Source: Methylobacterium bullatum (lineage in GTDB: Bacteria; Pseudomonadota; Alphaproteobacteria; Rhizobiales; Beijerinckiaceae). Taken from it: 64,000 nt of DNA. Of this stretch, positions 24,808 to 33,479 are shown piece by piece (position 1 is the stretch's first letter; every line of letters begins with the position of its first letter). Under the pieces are notes generated by a model. The model did no database searches and had not been told where the DNA came from. It worked only from the letters and a program-made list of their open reading frames with translations. The stretch spans positions 4,004,001 to 4,068,000 of the forward strand of contig LR743504.1 in the NCBI GenBank assembly GCA_902712845.1. Direction: 5' to 3'. A program made the position numbers and the translations under genes.

Positions 24808-27800
24808 TCAGGCCCCCGCCGCCTTGTGAATCACCGGCACCGCCGGCGCCCCCTCCCATTCCGAATGGCTCGGGATCGATTCGCCCTTCATCACGATGGT
24901 GAGCGGGCGAAGCCGCGCGTAGTCGCCGACCTTGGTGTCGTAGAGGACGGTGGAGAAGGCCCCCACGGACACGCCCTCGCCCACCACTACGCGGCCGACC
25001 TTCATGATCCGGTCCTCGTAGAGATGGGTCTGGAGCGCCGAGGTCCGGTTGATCACCGAAAAGTCGCCGATGGTGACGCAATCGAACTCGGTGATGTCGG
25101 TGGTGAGCATGCAGACGCCCCGGCCGACCTTGACCCCGAGGAGGCGCAGCATCCAGGGCAGGAACGGCGTGCCGACCAGATGTTCCAGCAGGACCTTGCC
25201 GGCCAGGCCCCAGTACAGCACGGCCACGGCCTCGGTGCGCATGGCCCACCACGACCACATCGGCCGCATGCCGGGTTGGTAGACTCCCATCAGCAGCCAT
25301 TTCACCCCGATCACGGTGAAGGACTGGATGAAGGCGATGGCGACACTGACGACGACGAAGCTGACGGCGAGGCCGGTCCAGTCCTGGGCGAGGATCGCGG
25401 GGTAGAAGTAGAAGTCGATGGCCGAGATCGCCAGCGTGATGAACAGCATCGGCGAGAACGAGGTCGAGAACGCCTCGAAGATGCCACGCCGCAGCTTCGG
25501 TCCCAGACCCGGCTCGTAGGTCTGAGCGCTGGAACCGAGATCGACCTTCTGGCGCGAGGGCAGCTTGATCGGAGGCGAGCCGAACCACGTATCCCCCGGC
25601 GCCATCAGTTCGTTGGCGGGCGGTTTCGACTTGATGCCCACCAGCATGTCGTCGGGAATCACCGCGCCCGGAGGTACCACGGCGTCGTTGCCCACGAAGA
25701 CGCGTGCGCCGGTGCTCACGGGATGCATGTGCATCCAGCCCCGGCGGATCTCCTCCTCGCCGAATACCACCTCGTCGGCGATGAAGTTGCGCGCGCCGAC
25801 ATCCGCCAGATCGTAGCGCCCGGCGAGGTTGGTGGAGATCTCCGCACCCTGCCCCATCCGCGCGCCCATCAGCCGGTACCAGGCCCGCATGTAGACGGTG
25901 GCGAAGAGCGAGGAGAGCGTCTCCAGCGTCACCTCCGCAGCGAGCGCCACCGCCCATTTGCGCAGGTAGAAGCCGCTATGGATCGAGTAGGTGCCCGACG
26001 AGACCCGCGGCAGGACGGCCCAGCGGATACCGGCGATGAGCAGCACCGTGCCCGCCGTCATCAGCATGGCGGTGGGCCAGGTCAGCAGCGGCAGGTACCA
26101 GTGGTAGTCGATGTCGGTGATGTCGCTGAGCGAGTCGCTGAGCTGGTCGAAGATGTAGAAGGCCGGGAAAATCGGCAGCAGGCCGACGGCCGGGATCGCC
26201 GCGAGCAGGAAGGCGTAGACGGCCAGGAACCCGGCGCGCCGGCGGGGCGATGCCTGGGCGGCCTCGGGCAGGTCTGCGGGATCGGCCGTGCCGACCTTGC
26301 GGCCGGGCGAACCGTCCCATTGCTCGGCACGTCCCACCACCGTGCCGGTGGGAATTGTCGTCAGATCGGCGATCTCTGCGAAATCGCCGATGGTCGTCTC
26401 GGGGCCGATGACGCAGGAGGTGCCGATGGCCACGTCCGCGCCGATGCTGACGGGGCCGATGACGAGTTCGTTGCCCACCACCTCGGCATTGGCGATGACG
26501 AGGCGGCCGCCGAGCGAGGCTCCTTCCCCGACGGTGAGGAGGTCGGGCGCGCCGACCTCGATGTCCGAGATGAGGGCGTCCGCGCCGATCTTCGCGCCCA
26601 GCAGGCGCAGGTAGATGGCGATGGCGGGCGAGCCCTGGAGCCATTTCACGTGGACGAGCGGGGTCAGCCGCTGCGTCAGCCACCAGCGATAATAGTAGAC
26701 GCCCCAGAGCGGGTAACGGCCGGGCTTGGTGCGCCCGAGGATCAGCCACTTGGCGGCCACCGCGATGGAGGCGGTGACGGCGTTGATGCCGATATAGACG
26801 AGGAGCAGCACCGCCATCTCGCCGAAGAATCCGAGCGAGCCGCCGGTGAGCAGCAGGTAGGTGACGAAGATGCCGAGCCATTGCGAGGTGGCCAGCGCGA
26901 TGACGAAAGGCAGGGCGAGGGCCTGCGCGGTTCCGCAGAGGACGCGGCGGAGGAGCGGCGGGGCTACGAATCCGAGGTCGCGCACCGCCATCTGCGTGCC
27001 GACGCCGCCGGTGCGCTCGATCAGCGCCTCCGACATGGCTCGGAGGGTGCGCCTCGTATAGACGTCCTGCAGGGTGATGGCGGCCAGCGCGGGCGCCTCG
27101 CGCACCGCGCCGACGAAGCGGGCAGCGAGCAGCGAGTGCCCGCCGAGATCGGTGAAGAAGTCGGCCTCGAACGGGATCGGCTGGTTTCCGAACACCTGCT
27201 TGGCCGCGGCCAGCATCGCCGCCTCGGTCTCGTTGTCGGGCAGTTCCTGCTCGCCCGACAGGTCGGCGACCGTGAGGGTCGCGATGCGCAGGGCCTTGCG
27301 GTCGACCTTGCCGGAGGTGAGGCGGGGCAGCACCTCCACCACCTCGAAATGGCCCGGCACCATGTAGGGCGGCATCTGCTCGGCGAGGGTGTGGCGCAGG
27401 GCGGCCTTGTCGAATTCCGCTCCCCGCTCCGGGATCAGGAAGGCGACGAGCCGGTCGACGCCGTCGTCCTGGCGCAGGACCACCGCCGCCTGATTGATGC
27501 CGGCCTGCGCCTGGATGCGGGATTCGATCTCGCCGAGCTCCACCCGGAAGCCGCGGATCTTGACCTGGTCGTCGATGCGGCCGTGGAAGACGATCCGCCC
27601 CTGGGCATCGAGGGAGACCGCGTCGCCCGAGCGGTAGAGAACCGGGTCTGTCCCATCGGAGGCGAACGGGTTGGCGACGAATTTTTCCGCGCTCAGTTCC
27701 GGGCGCTGGAGATAGCCCTTGGCGACGCCCGGGCCGCCGATGAGGAGTTCGCCCTGCTGGCCGGGCCCGAGCAGTTCCAGGCCCTCGCTTGCGACGTAGA

Positions 27801-28923
27801 CGGAATAGTTCGGGATCGGGCCGCCGATCGTCACCGGCTCGCCCGGCCGCATCTCGGCGGCGGTGGCCACCACCGTGGCCTCGGTCGGCCCGTAGGTGTT
27901 GAACAATTGTCGGGAGGCCGTGGCCCAGCGGGCCACCAGGGGCTCGGGCAGGGCCTCGCCGCCCAGGAGCACGAGGCGGACGCTCGGCAGCGTCTGAGAC
28001 AGCATGGCGAGCAGCGTCGGCACCGTGTCGAGGACGGTGACGCGGTTCTGCGTCAGGATGTCGGGCAGCGCCTCGACGTCGCCCATCATGGCCGGGCTCG
28101 CCACGAACAGCGTCGCGCCGACGAGGTAGGGAACCCAGATCTCCTCCATCGAGAGATCGAACGCCACCGAGGCGCCCTGGAACACCACGTCGTCCGGCCG
28201 CATGCCGTAAAGGGCGTTCCCCGAGCGGAGGAAGTGGCAGATGTTGGCGTGGCTGATGACGATGCCCTTGGGCAATCCCGTCGAGCCCGAGGTGTAGATG
28301 AGATAGGCGGGATGGGCGGGGGTGAGGCCGGCGCCGCGCGGATCGGGGCGCGGCGCATCCGCCGGCACCTCGGTCAGAAGCGCCTCCGTCGTCAGGGCCG
28401 GGGTTCCGGTGGGCGCCTGGGGCGCGAGGGCGGGCGAGACCAGGAGCAGCTTGGCCTGCGCGTCGTCGAGGCACACCGCCACGCGGTCGGCGGGAGCCTC
28501 GGCATCGAAGGGGAGCCATGCCGCTCCCGACATCGTGATGCCGATCTGGGCGATCAGGAGGTCGGGGCCGCGCGCCATCCAGAGGCCGACGACGTCACCG
28601 GGGCCGATGCCGCGATGGACGAGGCCACGGGCGATGGCGAGCGCACGGGCCTCCACCTCCGCATAGGTGAACTTTGGATGACGGCCGGCCGCGTCCCGGC
28701 TCGCGCCGTCCACGATGGCTGGATGGTCGGGGCGCAGGCGGGCGCTGTCGGAAAAGATCTCTCCCAGAACCTCGTCCCGGATGAGGTCCGGGCGGCTCTC
28801 CCCGCGCAGCACGGCCTTCCGCTCCGGCGCTCCGGCGCCGCTGTGCGACCCGATCTCGCCCCGTTCGGCCTTGTCCACAAGCGACTCCGCCCGAGGCCGG
28901 GTCGTCTCGGCGAGACTGCTCAT
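24808..28923 (-). CDS. Pls/PosA-type NRPS-like membrane enzyme
   Basis: This 1371-residue protein has three parts. Residues 30-540 form an adenylation domain: YLIYTSGSTGLPKG, FDLSMEEIW, NTYGPTEATV, RIDDQVKIRGFRVELGE and RLTSGKVDRKAL. A carrier domain follows, with the phosphopantetheine serine in FFTDLGGHSLL near residue 597. The remaining half has about six membrane helices and three left-handed beta-helix blocks built of hexapeptide repeats, for example LLTVGEGASLGGRLVIANAE. This is the layout of the epsilon-poly-lysine synthetase (Pls/PosA) family, which links amino acids without a condensation or thioesterase domain. The Asp of FDLS fits activation of an amino acid; its identity is not readable. 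It would need a phosphopantetheinyl transferase encoded elsewhere. Confidence 0.88.
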   Translation of the reverse strand: MSSLAETTRPRAESLVDKAERGEIGSHSGAGAPERKAVLRGESRPDLIRDEVLGEIFSDSARLRPDHPAIVDGASRDAAGRHPKFTYAEVEARALAIARGLVHRGIGPGDVVGLWMARGPDLLIAQIGITMSGAAWLPFDAEAPADRVAVCLDDAQAKLLLVSPALAPQAPTGTPALTTEALLTEVPADAPRPDPRGAGLTPAHPAYLIYTSGSTGLPKGIVISHANICHFLRSGNALYGMRPDDVVFQGASVAFDLSMEEIWVPYLVGATLFVASPAMMGDVEALPDILTQNRVTVLDTVPTLLAMLSQTLPSVRLVLLGGEALPEPLVARWATASRQLFNTYGPTEATVVATAAEMRPGEPVTIGGPIPNYSVYVASEGLELLGPGQQGELLIGGPGVAKGYLQRPELSAEKFVANPFASDGTDPVLYRSGDAVSLDAQGRIVFHGRIDDQVKIRGFRVELGEIESRIQAQAGINQAAVVLRQDDGVDRLVAFLIPERGAEFDKAALRHTLAEQMPPYMVPGHFEVVEVLPRLTSGKVDRKALRIATLTVADLSGEQELPDNETEAAMLAAAKQVFGNQPIPFEADFFTDLGGHSLLAARFVGAVREAPALAAITLQDVYTRRTLRAMSEALIERTGGVGTQMAVRDLGFVAPPLLRRVLCGTAQALALPFVIALATSQWLGIFVTYLLLTGGSLGFFGEMAVLLLVYIGINAVTASIAVAAKWLILGRTKPGRYPLWGVYYYRWWLTQRLTPLVHVKWLQGSPAIAIYLRLLGAKIGADALISDIEVGAPDLLTVGEGASLGGRLVIANAEVVGNELVIGPVSIGADVAIGTSCVIGPETTIGDFAEIADLTTIPTGTVVGRAEQWDGSPGRKVGTADPADLPEAAQASPRRRAGFLAVYAFLLAAIPAVGLLPIFPAFYIFDQLSDSLSDITDIDYHWYLPLLTWPTAMLMTAGTVLLIAGIRWAVLPRVSSGTYSIHSGFYLRKWAVALAAEVTLETLSSLFATVYMRAWYRLMGARMGQGAEISTNLAGRYDLADVGARNFIADEVVFGEEEIRRGWMHMHPVSTGARVFVGNDAVVPPGAVIPDDMLVGIKSKPPANELMAPGDTWFGSPPIKLPSRQKVDLGSSAQTYEPGLGPKLRRGIFEAFSTSFSPMLFITLAISAIDFYFYPAILAQDWTGLAVSFVVVSVAIAFIQSFTVIGVKWLLMGVYQPGMRPMWSWWAMRTEAVAVLYWGLAGKVLLEHLVGTPFLPWMLRLLGVKVGRGVCMLTTDITEFDCVTIGDFSVINRTSALQTHLYEDRIMKVGRVVVGEGVSVGAFSTVLYDTKVGDYARLRPLTIVMKGESIPSHSEWEGAPAVPVIHKAAGA

Positions 28924-29077
28924 CCGATGCTCCGCTGCCGGCCCCGCCGCTGCGAGACCGTCCTTTTGGCCGGGTTAGGCGCCCGGATCGTGCCGAAATC
29001 GCGGCGCCCCGCTGTGGCCGCGCCCGCTTAGCACGTTTGCCGAGCCACCTAGAACCGGTCTTCGCGGAGAAAGCGGG

Positions 29078-29662
29078 TCAGGCCCAACGCCAGCGGGACT
29101 GGTCGAGGACGAGGACGCTGCCCTGGCGGATCCCCATCCGGGGGGCCTCGCGGATGCTGGCATAGCCGAGGATCACCAGGATGGCGCGGGCGACCCCGCC
29201 ATGGGCGACGATGACCGCTGGCCGCCGCAGTTCTTCGATCGCCGGCCTGACCCGGTCCACCAGCATGGCGTAGCTCTCGCCATGCTCGCCCGGCGGCCGA
29301 TAGCCCCAGCGATCCCGGTCGCGCGCCAGGGCGCCACGGCTGTCGCGCCGGCGGATCTCGGCCCAGGTCGAACCCTCCCAGGTGCCGAAGTTGATCTCCA
29401 TCAGGCGAGTGTCGACGGCATAGGCCTGCGGCGCGAGATCGAGGCGGGCTCGGAGCACCTCCATCGTCTGTCGCGTGCGCGTGAGCGGGCTCGCGACGAA
29501 CACAGCATCGGCGAGGCTGGCCCCCGCCACGGCCTTCAGCCGCTCGGCCACGCTCTCGGCCTGGCCCAGGCCTGTGGCATTGAGGGGCACGTCGCGCTGG
29601 CCCTGGAGGCGGCCCTCCGCGTTCCAGTCGGTCTGGCCGTGCCGGATGAAATACACCGTCAT
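29078..29662 (-). CDS. Histidine phosphatase (phosphoglycerate mutase-like)
   Basis: The 194-residue protein carries the RHG motif in YFIRHGQTDWNAEGRLQG, the arginine in SPLTRTRQTME, LMEINFGTWEG with the proton-donor Glu, and VIVAHGGVARA with the second histidine. This matches cofactor-independent broad histidine phosphatases of the CobC/PhoE type. The substrate is unknown. The ATG at 29662 is the first in a well-matched start (MTVYFIRHG). It lies upstream of the NRPS-like gene on the same strand, 154 bases apart. Confidence 0.88.
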   Translation of the reverse strand: MTVYFIRHGQTDWNAEGRLQGQRDVPLNATGLGQAESVAERLKAVAGASLADAVFVASPLTRTRQTMEVLRARLDLAPQAYAVDTRLMEINFGTWEGSTWAEIRRRDSRGALARDRDRWGYRPPGEHGESYAMLVDRVRPAIEELRRPAVIVAHGGVARAILVILGYASIREAPRMGIRQGSVLVLDQSRWRWA

Positions 29663-29844
29663 GCGCGCCGGCCGTTCACGGCGGGGTGCCGCGCTTTTCC
29701 GGAACGGGCACGGTCGCGGATCGTTGTCGCGCTCAAGGTTGCTCCAGGCGTTACAGGCATCGGCACACTGCTTTCCCGGAGAGGCGGTGCGCTAATGCGG
29801 TGCCCGCGGCATCGATTGAATATCGTATAAGGCGGAATGTGATC

Positions 29845-30834
29845 ATGGCGAAGAAGCGCGGCAAGCGGCATTCGGGCCAATCGAACGACGTGAGAACGCG
29901 CAAGCCCAAACCAGTCGTCTCACGTCCGGAATCGGACAAGCCGCCCTCCTCCGCCGCCTGGGCCCGTTCGGCGATGCGCCATGCCAAGCGCGAAAGCCCG
30001 GTCGACATGGCCGCCCTCGCCTCCTGCGCGGCGGCCGGCATCGTCACGGTGCAGCCGGGCGAGGCGTTGAATCTGGCCGCGATCGACGCCGATGCCGATG
30101 GCGGGCTCGACAAGGAGGCGTCCAAACAGGCGCTCCTCGTGGAGCATGGCCGCATCCAGGCCCTGCAGGAGCGGCTCTATGCCGAGCATCGGCGCAGCCT
30201 CCTCGTGGTGCTTCAGGCCATCGATACCGGCGGCAAGGACGGTACCATCCGCTCGGTCTTCGAGGGGGTGAACCCGCAAGGGTGCCGGGTCTGGTCGTTC
30301 AAGGTCCCGAGCGCGGAGGAGCGCGACCACGACTTCCTCTGGCGCTACCACGCCAAGGTGCCGGGGCGCGGCATGATCGGCGTGTTCAACCGCAGCCACT
30401 ACGAGGACGTGCTGGTGGTGCGGGTGAAATCCCTGGAGCCGGAGGGCGTATGGCGGCCGCGCTACGACCTCATCAACGATTTCGAGCGGATGCTCACCCT
30501 GTCGGGCGTCACCGTGCTGAAATTCTTCCTGCACATCTCGAAGGACGAGCAGAAGGAGCGCCTGGAGGCGCGGATCGCCGATCCCGAGAAGCACTGGAAG
30601 TTCGATGCGGCCGATCTCGTCGAGCGCCAGTCCTGGGACGCCTATCAGGGCGCCTTCACGGATGCCCTGAGCCGTTGCTCCACCCCGCACGCGCCCTGGC
30701 ACGTGGTGCCGGCCAACCGCAAATGGTACCGCAATCTCCTCGTCGCCCGCACCATCGCCAACACCCTGGATGCGATGGACCCGCGCTATCCGGACGCTCA
30801 GCCGGGCATCGCCGAGCTGACGGTGCCGGATTGA
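29845..30834 (+). CDS. ppk2: Polyphosphate kinase 2 family phosphotransferase
   Basis: This 329-residue protein belongs to the PPK2 group that transfers phosphate between polyphosphate and nucleotides. The P-loop-like segment is LQAIDTGGKDGTI. NPQGCRVWSFKVPS, ERDHDFLWRYHAKVPGRGMI and GVFNRSHYEDVLVVRV follow, and the lid region is around HISKDEQKERLEARI. These point to the polyphosphate:nucleotide phosphotransferase (class III-like) branch. The first 55 residues are basic and disordered (MAKKRGKRHSGQSN). The ATG at 29845 is chosen because the upstream frame has no conserved features. Confidence 0.87.
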   Translation: MAKKRGKRHSGQSNDVRTRKPKPVVSRPESDKPPSSAAWARSAMRHAKRESPVDMAALASCAAAGIVTVQPGEALNLAAIDADADGGLDKEASKQALLVEHGRIQALQERLYAEHRRSLLVVLQAIDTGGKDGTIRSVFEGVNPQGCRVWSFKVPSAEERDHDFLWRYHAKVPGRGMIGVFNRSHYEDVLVVRVKSLEPEGVWRPRYDLINDFERMLTLSGVTVLKFFLHISKDEQKERLEARIADPEKHWKFDAADLVERQSWDAYQGAFTDALSRCSTPHAPWHVVPANRKWYRNLLVARTIANTLDAMDPRYPDAQPGIAELTVPD

Positions 30835-30860
30835 GGGGGGGACGATGCCGCTGCGTCGCC

Positions 30861-31391
30861 TCATCCGGTGATGATCACCAGCACCGATGCCGGTGCGCTG
30901 CCGAGGCGGCGGAGACGGTGCGGCAGGCCGCCATCGTAGGTGGCGCAGTCGCCGATACCGAGGACGACGCTGCGGTCCGCCACGACAAGTTCAACCTCTC
31001 CTGCCAGGACATAAGCGATCTCCTGGCCGCCATGGGTAGGACGATCCTCGGTGAGGAACGTCCCGCCCGGTTCGACCATGTACAGAGCGGCGGCCCGTCC
31101 CGCCTCGGCCGGCAGCAGAGCGTGAACCGCATAACCGGCGTCACGGGTCGTGATCCTGGACCCGGCGCGCGCGACGATCACGTCGTCTGCGGCGGCCTTC
31201 TCCCCGAACAGTTCGGACATGCTCGCCCCAAGCCCCATCGCGATGGCCTCCAATGTGGCCAGGGATGGAGCCTTCTGCCCGCGCTCGATGCGGGACAGGT
31301 GACCCTTGTGGACCCCGACGCGGGCGGCGAGGGCATCGAGGGTGAGATTGCTGCGGCGTCGAAGCGCCCGAATGCGTTGTGCGACGGACAT
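30861..31391 (-). CDS. XRE-family regulator with cupin domain
   Basis: The 176-residue regulator has an N-terminal helix-turn-helix (LTLDALAARVGVHKGHLSRI, then ERGQKAPSLATLEAIA) and a C-terminal cupin barrel (GGQEIAYVLAGEVELVV, LGIGDCATYDGGLPHRL) that probably binds a small ligand. Proteins of this layout often control uptake or catabolism of one metabolite. It is divergent from the MOSC-domain gene, and the palindrome at 31477-31492 between them is its likely operator. The ATG at 31391 gives the usual MSVAQRIRALR start. Confidence 0.88.
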   Translation of the reverse strand: MSVAQRIRALRRRSNLTLDALAARVGVHKGHLSRIERGQKAPSLATLEAIAMGLGASMSELFGEKAAADDVIVARAGSRITTRDAGYAVHALLPAEAGRAAALYMVEPGGTFLTEDRPTHGGQEIAYVLAGEVELVVADRSVVLGIGDCATYDGGLPHRLRRLGSAPASVLVIITG

Positions 31392-31458
31392 GCCCCCACA
31401 TGACCGGCTTTCGCTGGGTCGGCAACGCCATGCGCCGTTGACAAATCGAAGACCAGGG

Positions 31459-31492
31459 GACAACGAAAGATTCATGAGACAACGAGTTGTCT
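31459..31492. promoter_or_regulatory. Candidate XRE operator: palindrome plus half-site
   Basis: AGACAAC-GA-GTTGTCT (31477-31492) is a perfect inverted repeat. A further half-site GACAACGA lies at 31459-31466, 20 bases away in direct orientation (GACAACGA recurs at 31478-31485). It sits in the 139-base region between the XRE-cupin regulator and the MOSC gene. Confidence 0.65.
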
Positions 31493-31530
31493 GATAGTTC
31501 GCCTTAGGTGACGGCGGTGGGGGGCCGACC

Positions 31531-32229
31531 ATGCGTGTGACGATCGATGCCGTGCTGGTGGGGCGGGTCGCGCCTCTTCCTCCGACCGGCAAGCCCAGTG
31601 GCATCGTTAAGTCGGCCTCGGCCAGCCCTGTGCGGATCGGGTTCGATGGGCTGGGCGGCGACGAGCAGGCGGACCGTCGTAACCATGGGGGGCCGGAGAA
31701 GGCGCTCCATCACTATCCCCTCGATCACGCTCCGGCCTGGCGAGCCGACCTTCCCGGAGCGCCAGCCCTGATCGAGCGGCCGGGGGCTTTCGGCGAGAAT
31801 CTCTCGACCCACGGACTCACCGAGGCCGACCTCTGCGTCGGTGACCTTTGGCGCGCCGGTACCGCCCTGCTTCAGGTGAGCCAGGCCCGTCAGCCGTGCT
31901 GGAAGCTGAACGCCCGGTTTGTCGTGACCGACATGGCTATGCGCGTGCAGAAGACCGGGCGGACCGGCTGGTATTACCGCATCATCGAGACTGGCACGGT
32001 CGGGGCGGGAGACGATCTCGCGCTAGTGGAGCGGGCGCACCCGGACTGGCCGCTGTCGCGGCTGCTGCGGGTCTTCTATGTCGACCGGCTCGATCGGGCG
32101 GCGCTAGCTGAGATCGCCGCCCTGCCGTCCCTGTCGACGTCCTGGCGAACCCTTGCCGCACGACGCCTCGACAAGGGGCAGGTGGAGGATTGGAAGCCCC
32201 GGCTGCAGGGAGACGCAGGCACCGCCTGA
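31531..32229 (+). CDS. MOSC domain protein, YiiM-like
   Basis: The 232-residue protein has the MOSC layout: DGLGGDEQADRRNHGGPEKA, ALHHYPLDHAPAW, FGENLSTHGLTEADLCVGD and the conserved cysteine in VSQARQPCWKLNARF. MOSC proteins transfer sulphur or bind molybdenum cofactor; the YiiM branch reduces N-hydroxylated bases and sulfoxides with Moco. It ends in a helical extension also found in YiiM. It faces the XRE-cupin regulator and is probably its target. Confidence 0.85.
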   Translation: MRVTIDAVLVGRVAPLPPTGKPSGIVKSASASPVRIGFDGLGGDEQADRRNHGGPEKALHHYPLDHAPAWRADLPGAPALIERPGAFGENLSTHGLTEADLCVGDLWRAGTALLQVSQARQPCWKLNARFVVTDMAMRVQKTGRTGWYYRIIETGTVGAGDDLALVERAHPDWPLSRLLRVFYVDRLDRAALAEIAALPSLSTSWRTLAARRLDKGQVEDWKPRLQGDAGTA

Positions 32230-32301
32230 CCTTCCAGAGCGCTTGCCCGCGATGGCCGCATGCGCTTCGACTGGCTCCGCATCTTCGGCGAAGGCGGCCC
32301 C

Positions 32302-33456
32302 ATGCTCACCGTCCGTAACATCTCCTCCACCGGGTATCGGTCCCTCAGGCGTATTGGCTTCCCGGTGGATGCTCTCTCTGTGTTCATCGGTGGCAACGGT
32401 GTTGGCAAGACCAACCTCTACCGGGCGCTCGAACGCCTGCAGGCCGCCGCCGCCGGCACGCTGGTGCGTGATCTCGCGGTGGAGGGCGGGATGGACTCGG
32501 TCGTCTGGGCCGGACCACGCAGTGGCAAGGGGCCGGTTCGGGTGGGTTGGTCCGTCGAGCTCGGCGACGAGGCTGCTTCCGTCGCCTACGGATACGAGAT
32601 CGAGGTCGGTCTGGTGCCCCAGTCGGAGGACGGCCCCAGGGGGGCCGCCTTCCGGCTCGAACCGCAGATCAAGCGGGAGCGGCTCACCGTCTTGTCGGGC
32701 CGGCGGCCGGCGGTCATGCTCGAGCGTGACGGGCCTTCCGGCTTCGTGCGCGGCGATGACGGCCGCAAGCGCGCCCTCGGCACGAGTCTTCTCGCCACCG
32801 AAACCGCGCTCGCGGCACTTCAGGACGCGGTCGCGTTTCCCGAACTGCATCTCGTCCGGCATGCGCTGCTGGATTGGCGCTTCCACCACGATTTCCGCAC
32901 CGACGCGGCCTCGGCCCTGCGCCGGCCCTGCCTCGCTGTCACTACGCCGACGCTGTCGTCGGACGGATCCGACCTCGCCGCCGTGTTCGCCACCCTCCGG
33001 CATATCCGCCAGGACACCGTCGACCTCGACGAGGCTGTGGCCGACGCCTTTCCCGGTGCGCACCTCGTCATCCCGTCGCCGGGCCGCGAGGCGAGCTTCG
33101 GGATGGTCTTTCCCGACTATCCCAAGCGCGTGTTCGAGGCCGCCGAACTGTCGGACGGTACGCTTCGCTACCTTGCCCTCGCCGGCGCCCTCCTCGCCTA
33201 CCGGCTCCCGCCCTTCATCGCCCTCAACGAGCCGGAGACGAGCCTCCACCCGGACCTGCTCGATCCCTTGGCACGGATGATCGTGACCGCGTCGCGGCGC
33301 ACACAGGTCTGGCTGGTGACCCATTCGGAGCGGCTGGCCGACGCGATCGGGGAGCGGGGCGGCGTGTCGCCCCGCCGGGTGGTCAAGCGGGAGGGGGCGA
33401 CTTGGATCGACGGGCTCAAGCTGTCGGGAGAGTTCGCGGAAGCCGACGACGCGTGA
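32302..33456 (+). CDS. AAA ATPase, RecF/OLD-like (AAA_21)
   Basis: The 384-residue protein is an ABC/SMC-type soluble ATPase. It has FIGGNGVGKTNLYRALERL (Walker A), LSDGTLRYLALAGALL (signature-like), PPFIALNEPETSLHPDLL (Walker B and catalytic Glu) and VWLVTHSERLADAI (switch His). Homologues include orphan ATPases and anti-phage OLD or Septu-type ATPases. No nuclease partner is adjacent, so a defence role is not supported. The ATG at 32302 begins MLTVRNISSTGYRSL, the usual start; an ATG at 32260 would add 14 residues. Confidence 0.8.
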   Translation: MLTVRNISSTGYRSLRRIGFPVDALSVFIGGNGVGKTNLYRALERLQAAAAGTLVRDLAVEGGMDSVVWAGPRSGKGPVRVGWSVELGDEAASVAYGYEIEVGLVPQSEDGPRGAAFRLEPQIKRERLTVLSGRRPAVMLERDGPSGFVRGDDGRKRALGTSLLATETALAALQDAVAFPELHLVRHALLDWRFHHDFRTDAASALRRPCLAVTTPTLSSDGSDLAAVFATLRHIRQDTVDLDEAVADAFPGAHLVIPSPGREASFGMVFPDYPKRVFEAAELSDGTLRYLALAGALLAYRLPPFIALNEPETSLHPDLLDPLARMIVTASRRTQVWLVTHSERLADAIGERGGVSPRRVVKREGATWIDGLKLSGEFAEADDA

Positions 33457-33479
33457 CGGGGGCTCTCATGCTCAGCTGG

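Noticed and set aside
24826-29031. A 1401-codon open frame on the plus strand, antisense to the NRPS-like gene.
   Set aside because: Its composition is the mirror of a GC-rich gene with strong codon bias; it has no domain, start signal or conserved motif, while the minus-strand frame shows complete adenylation and carrier motifs.
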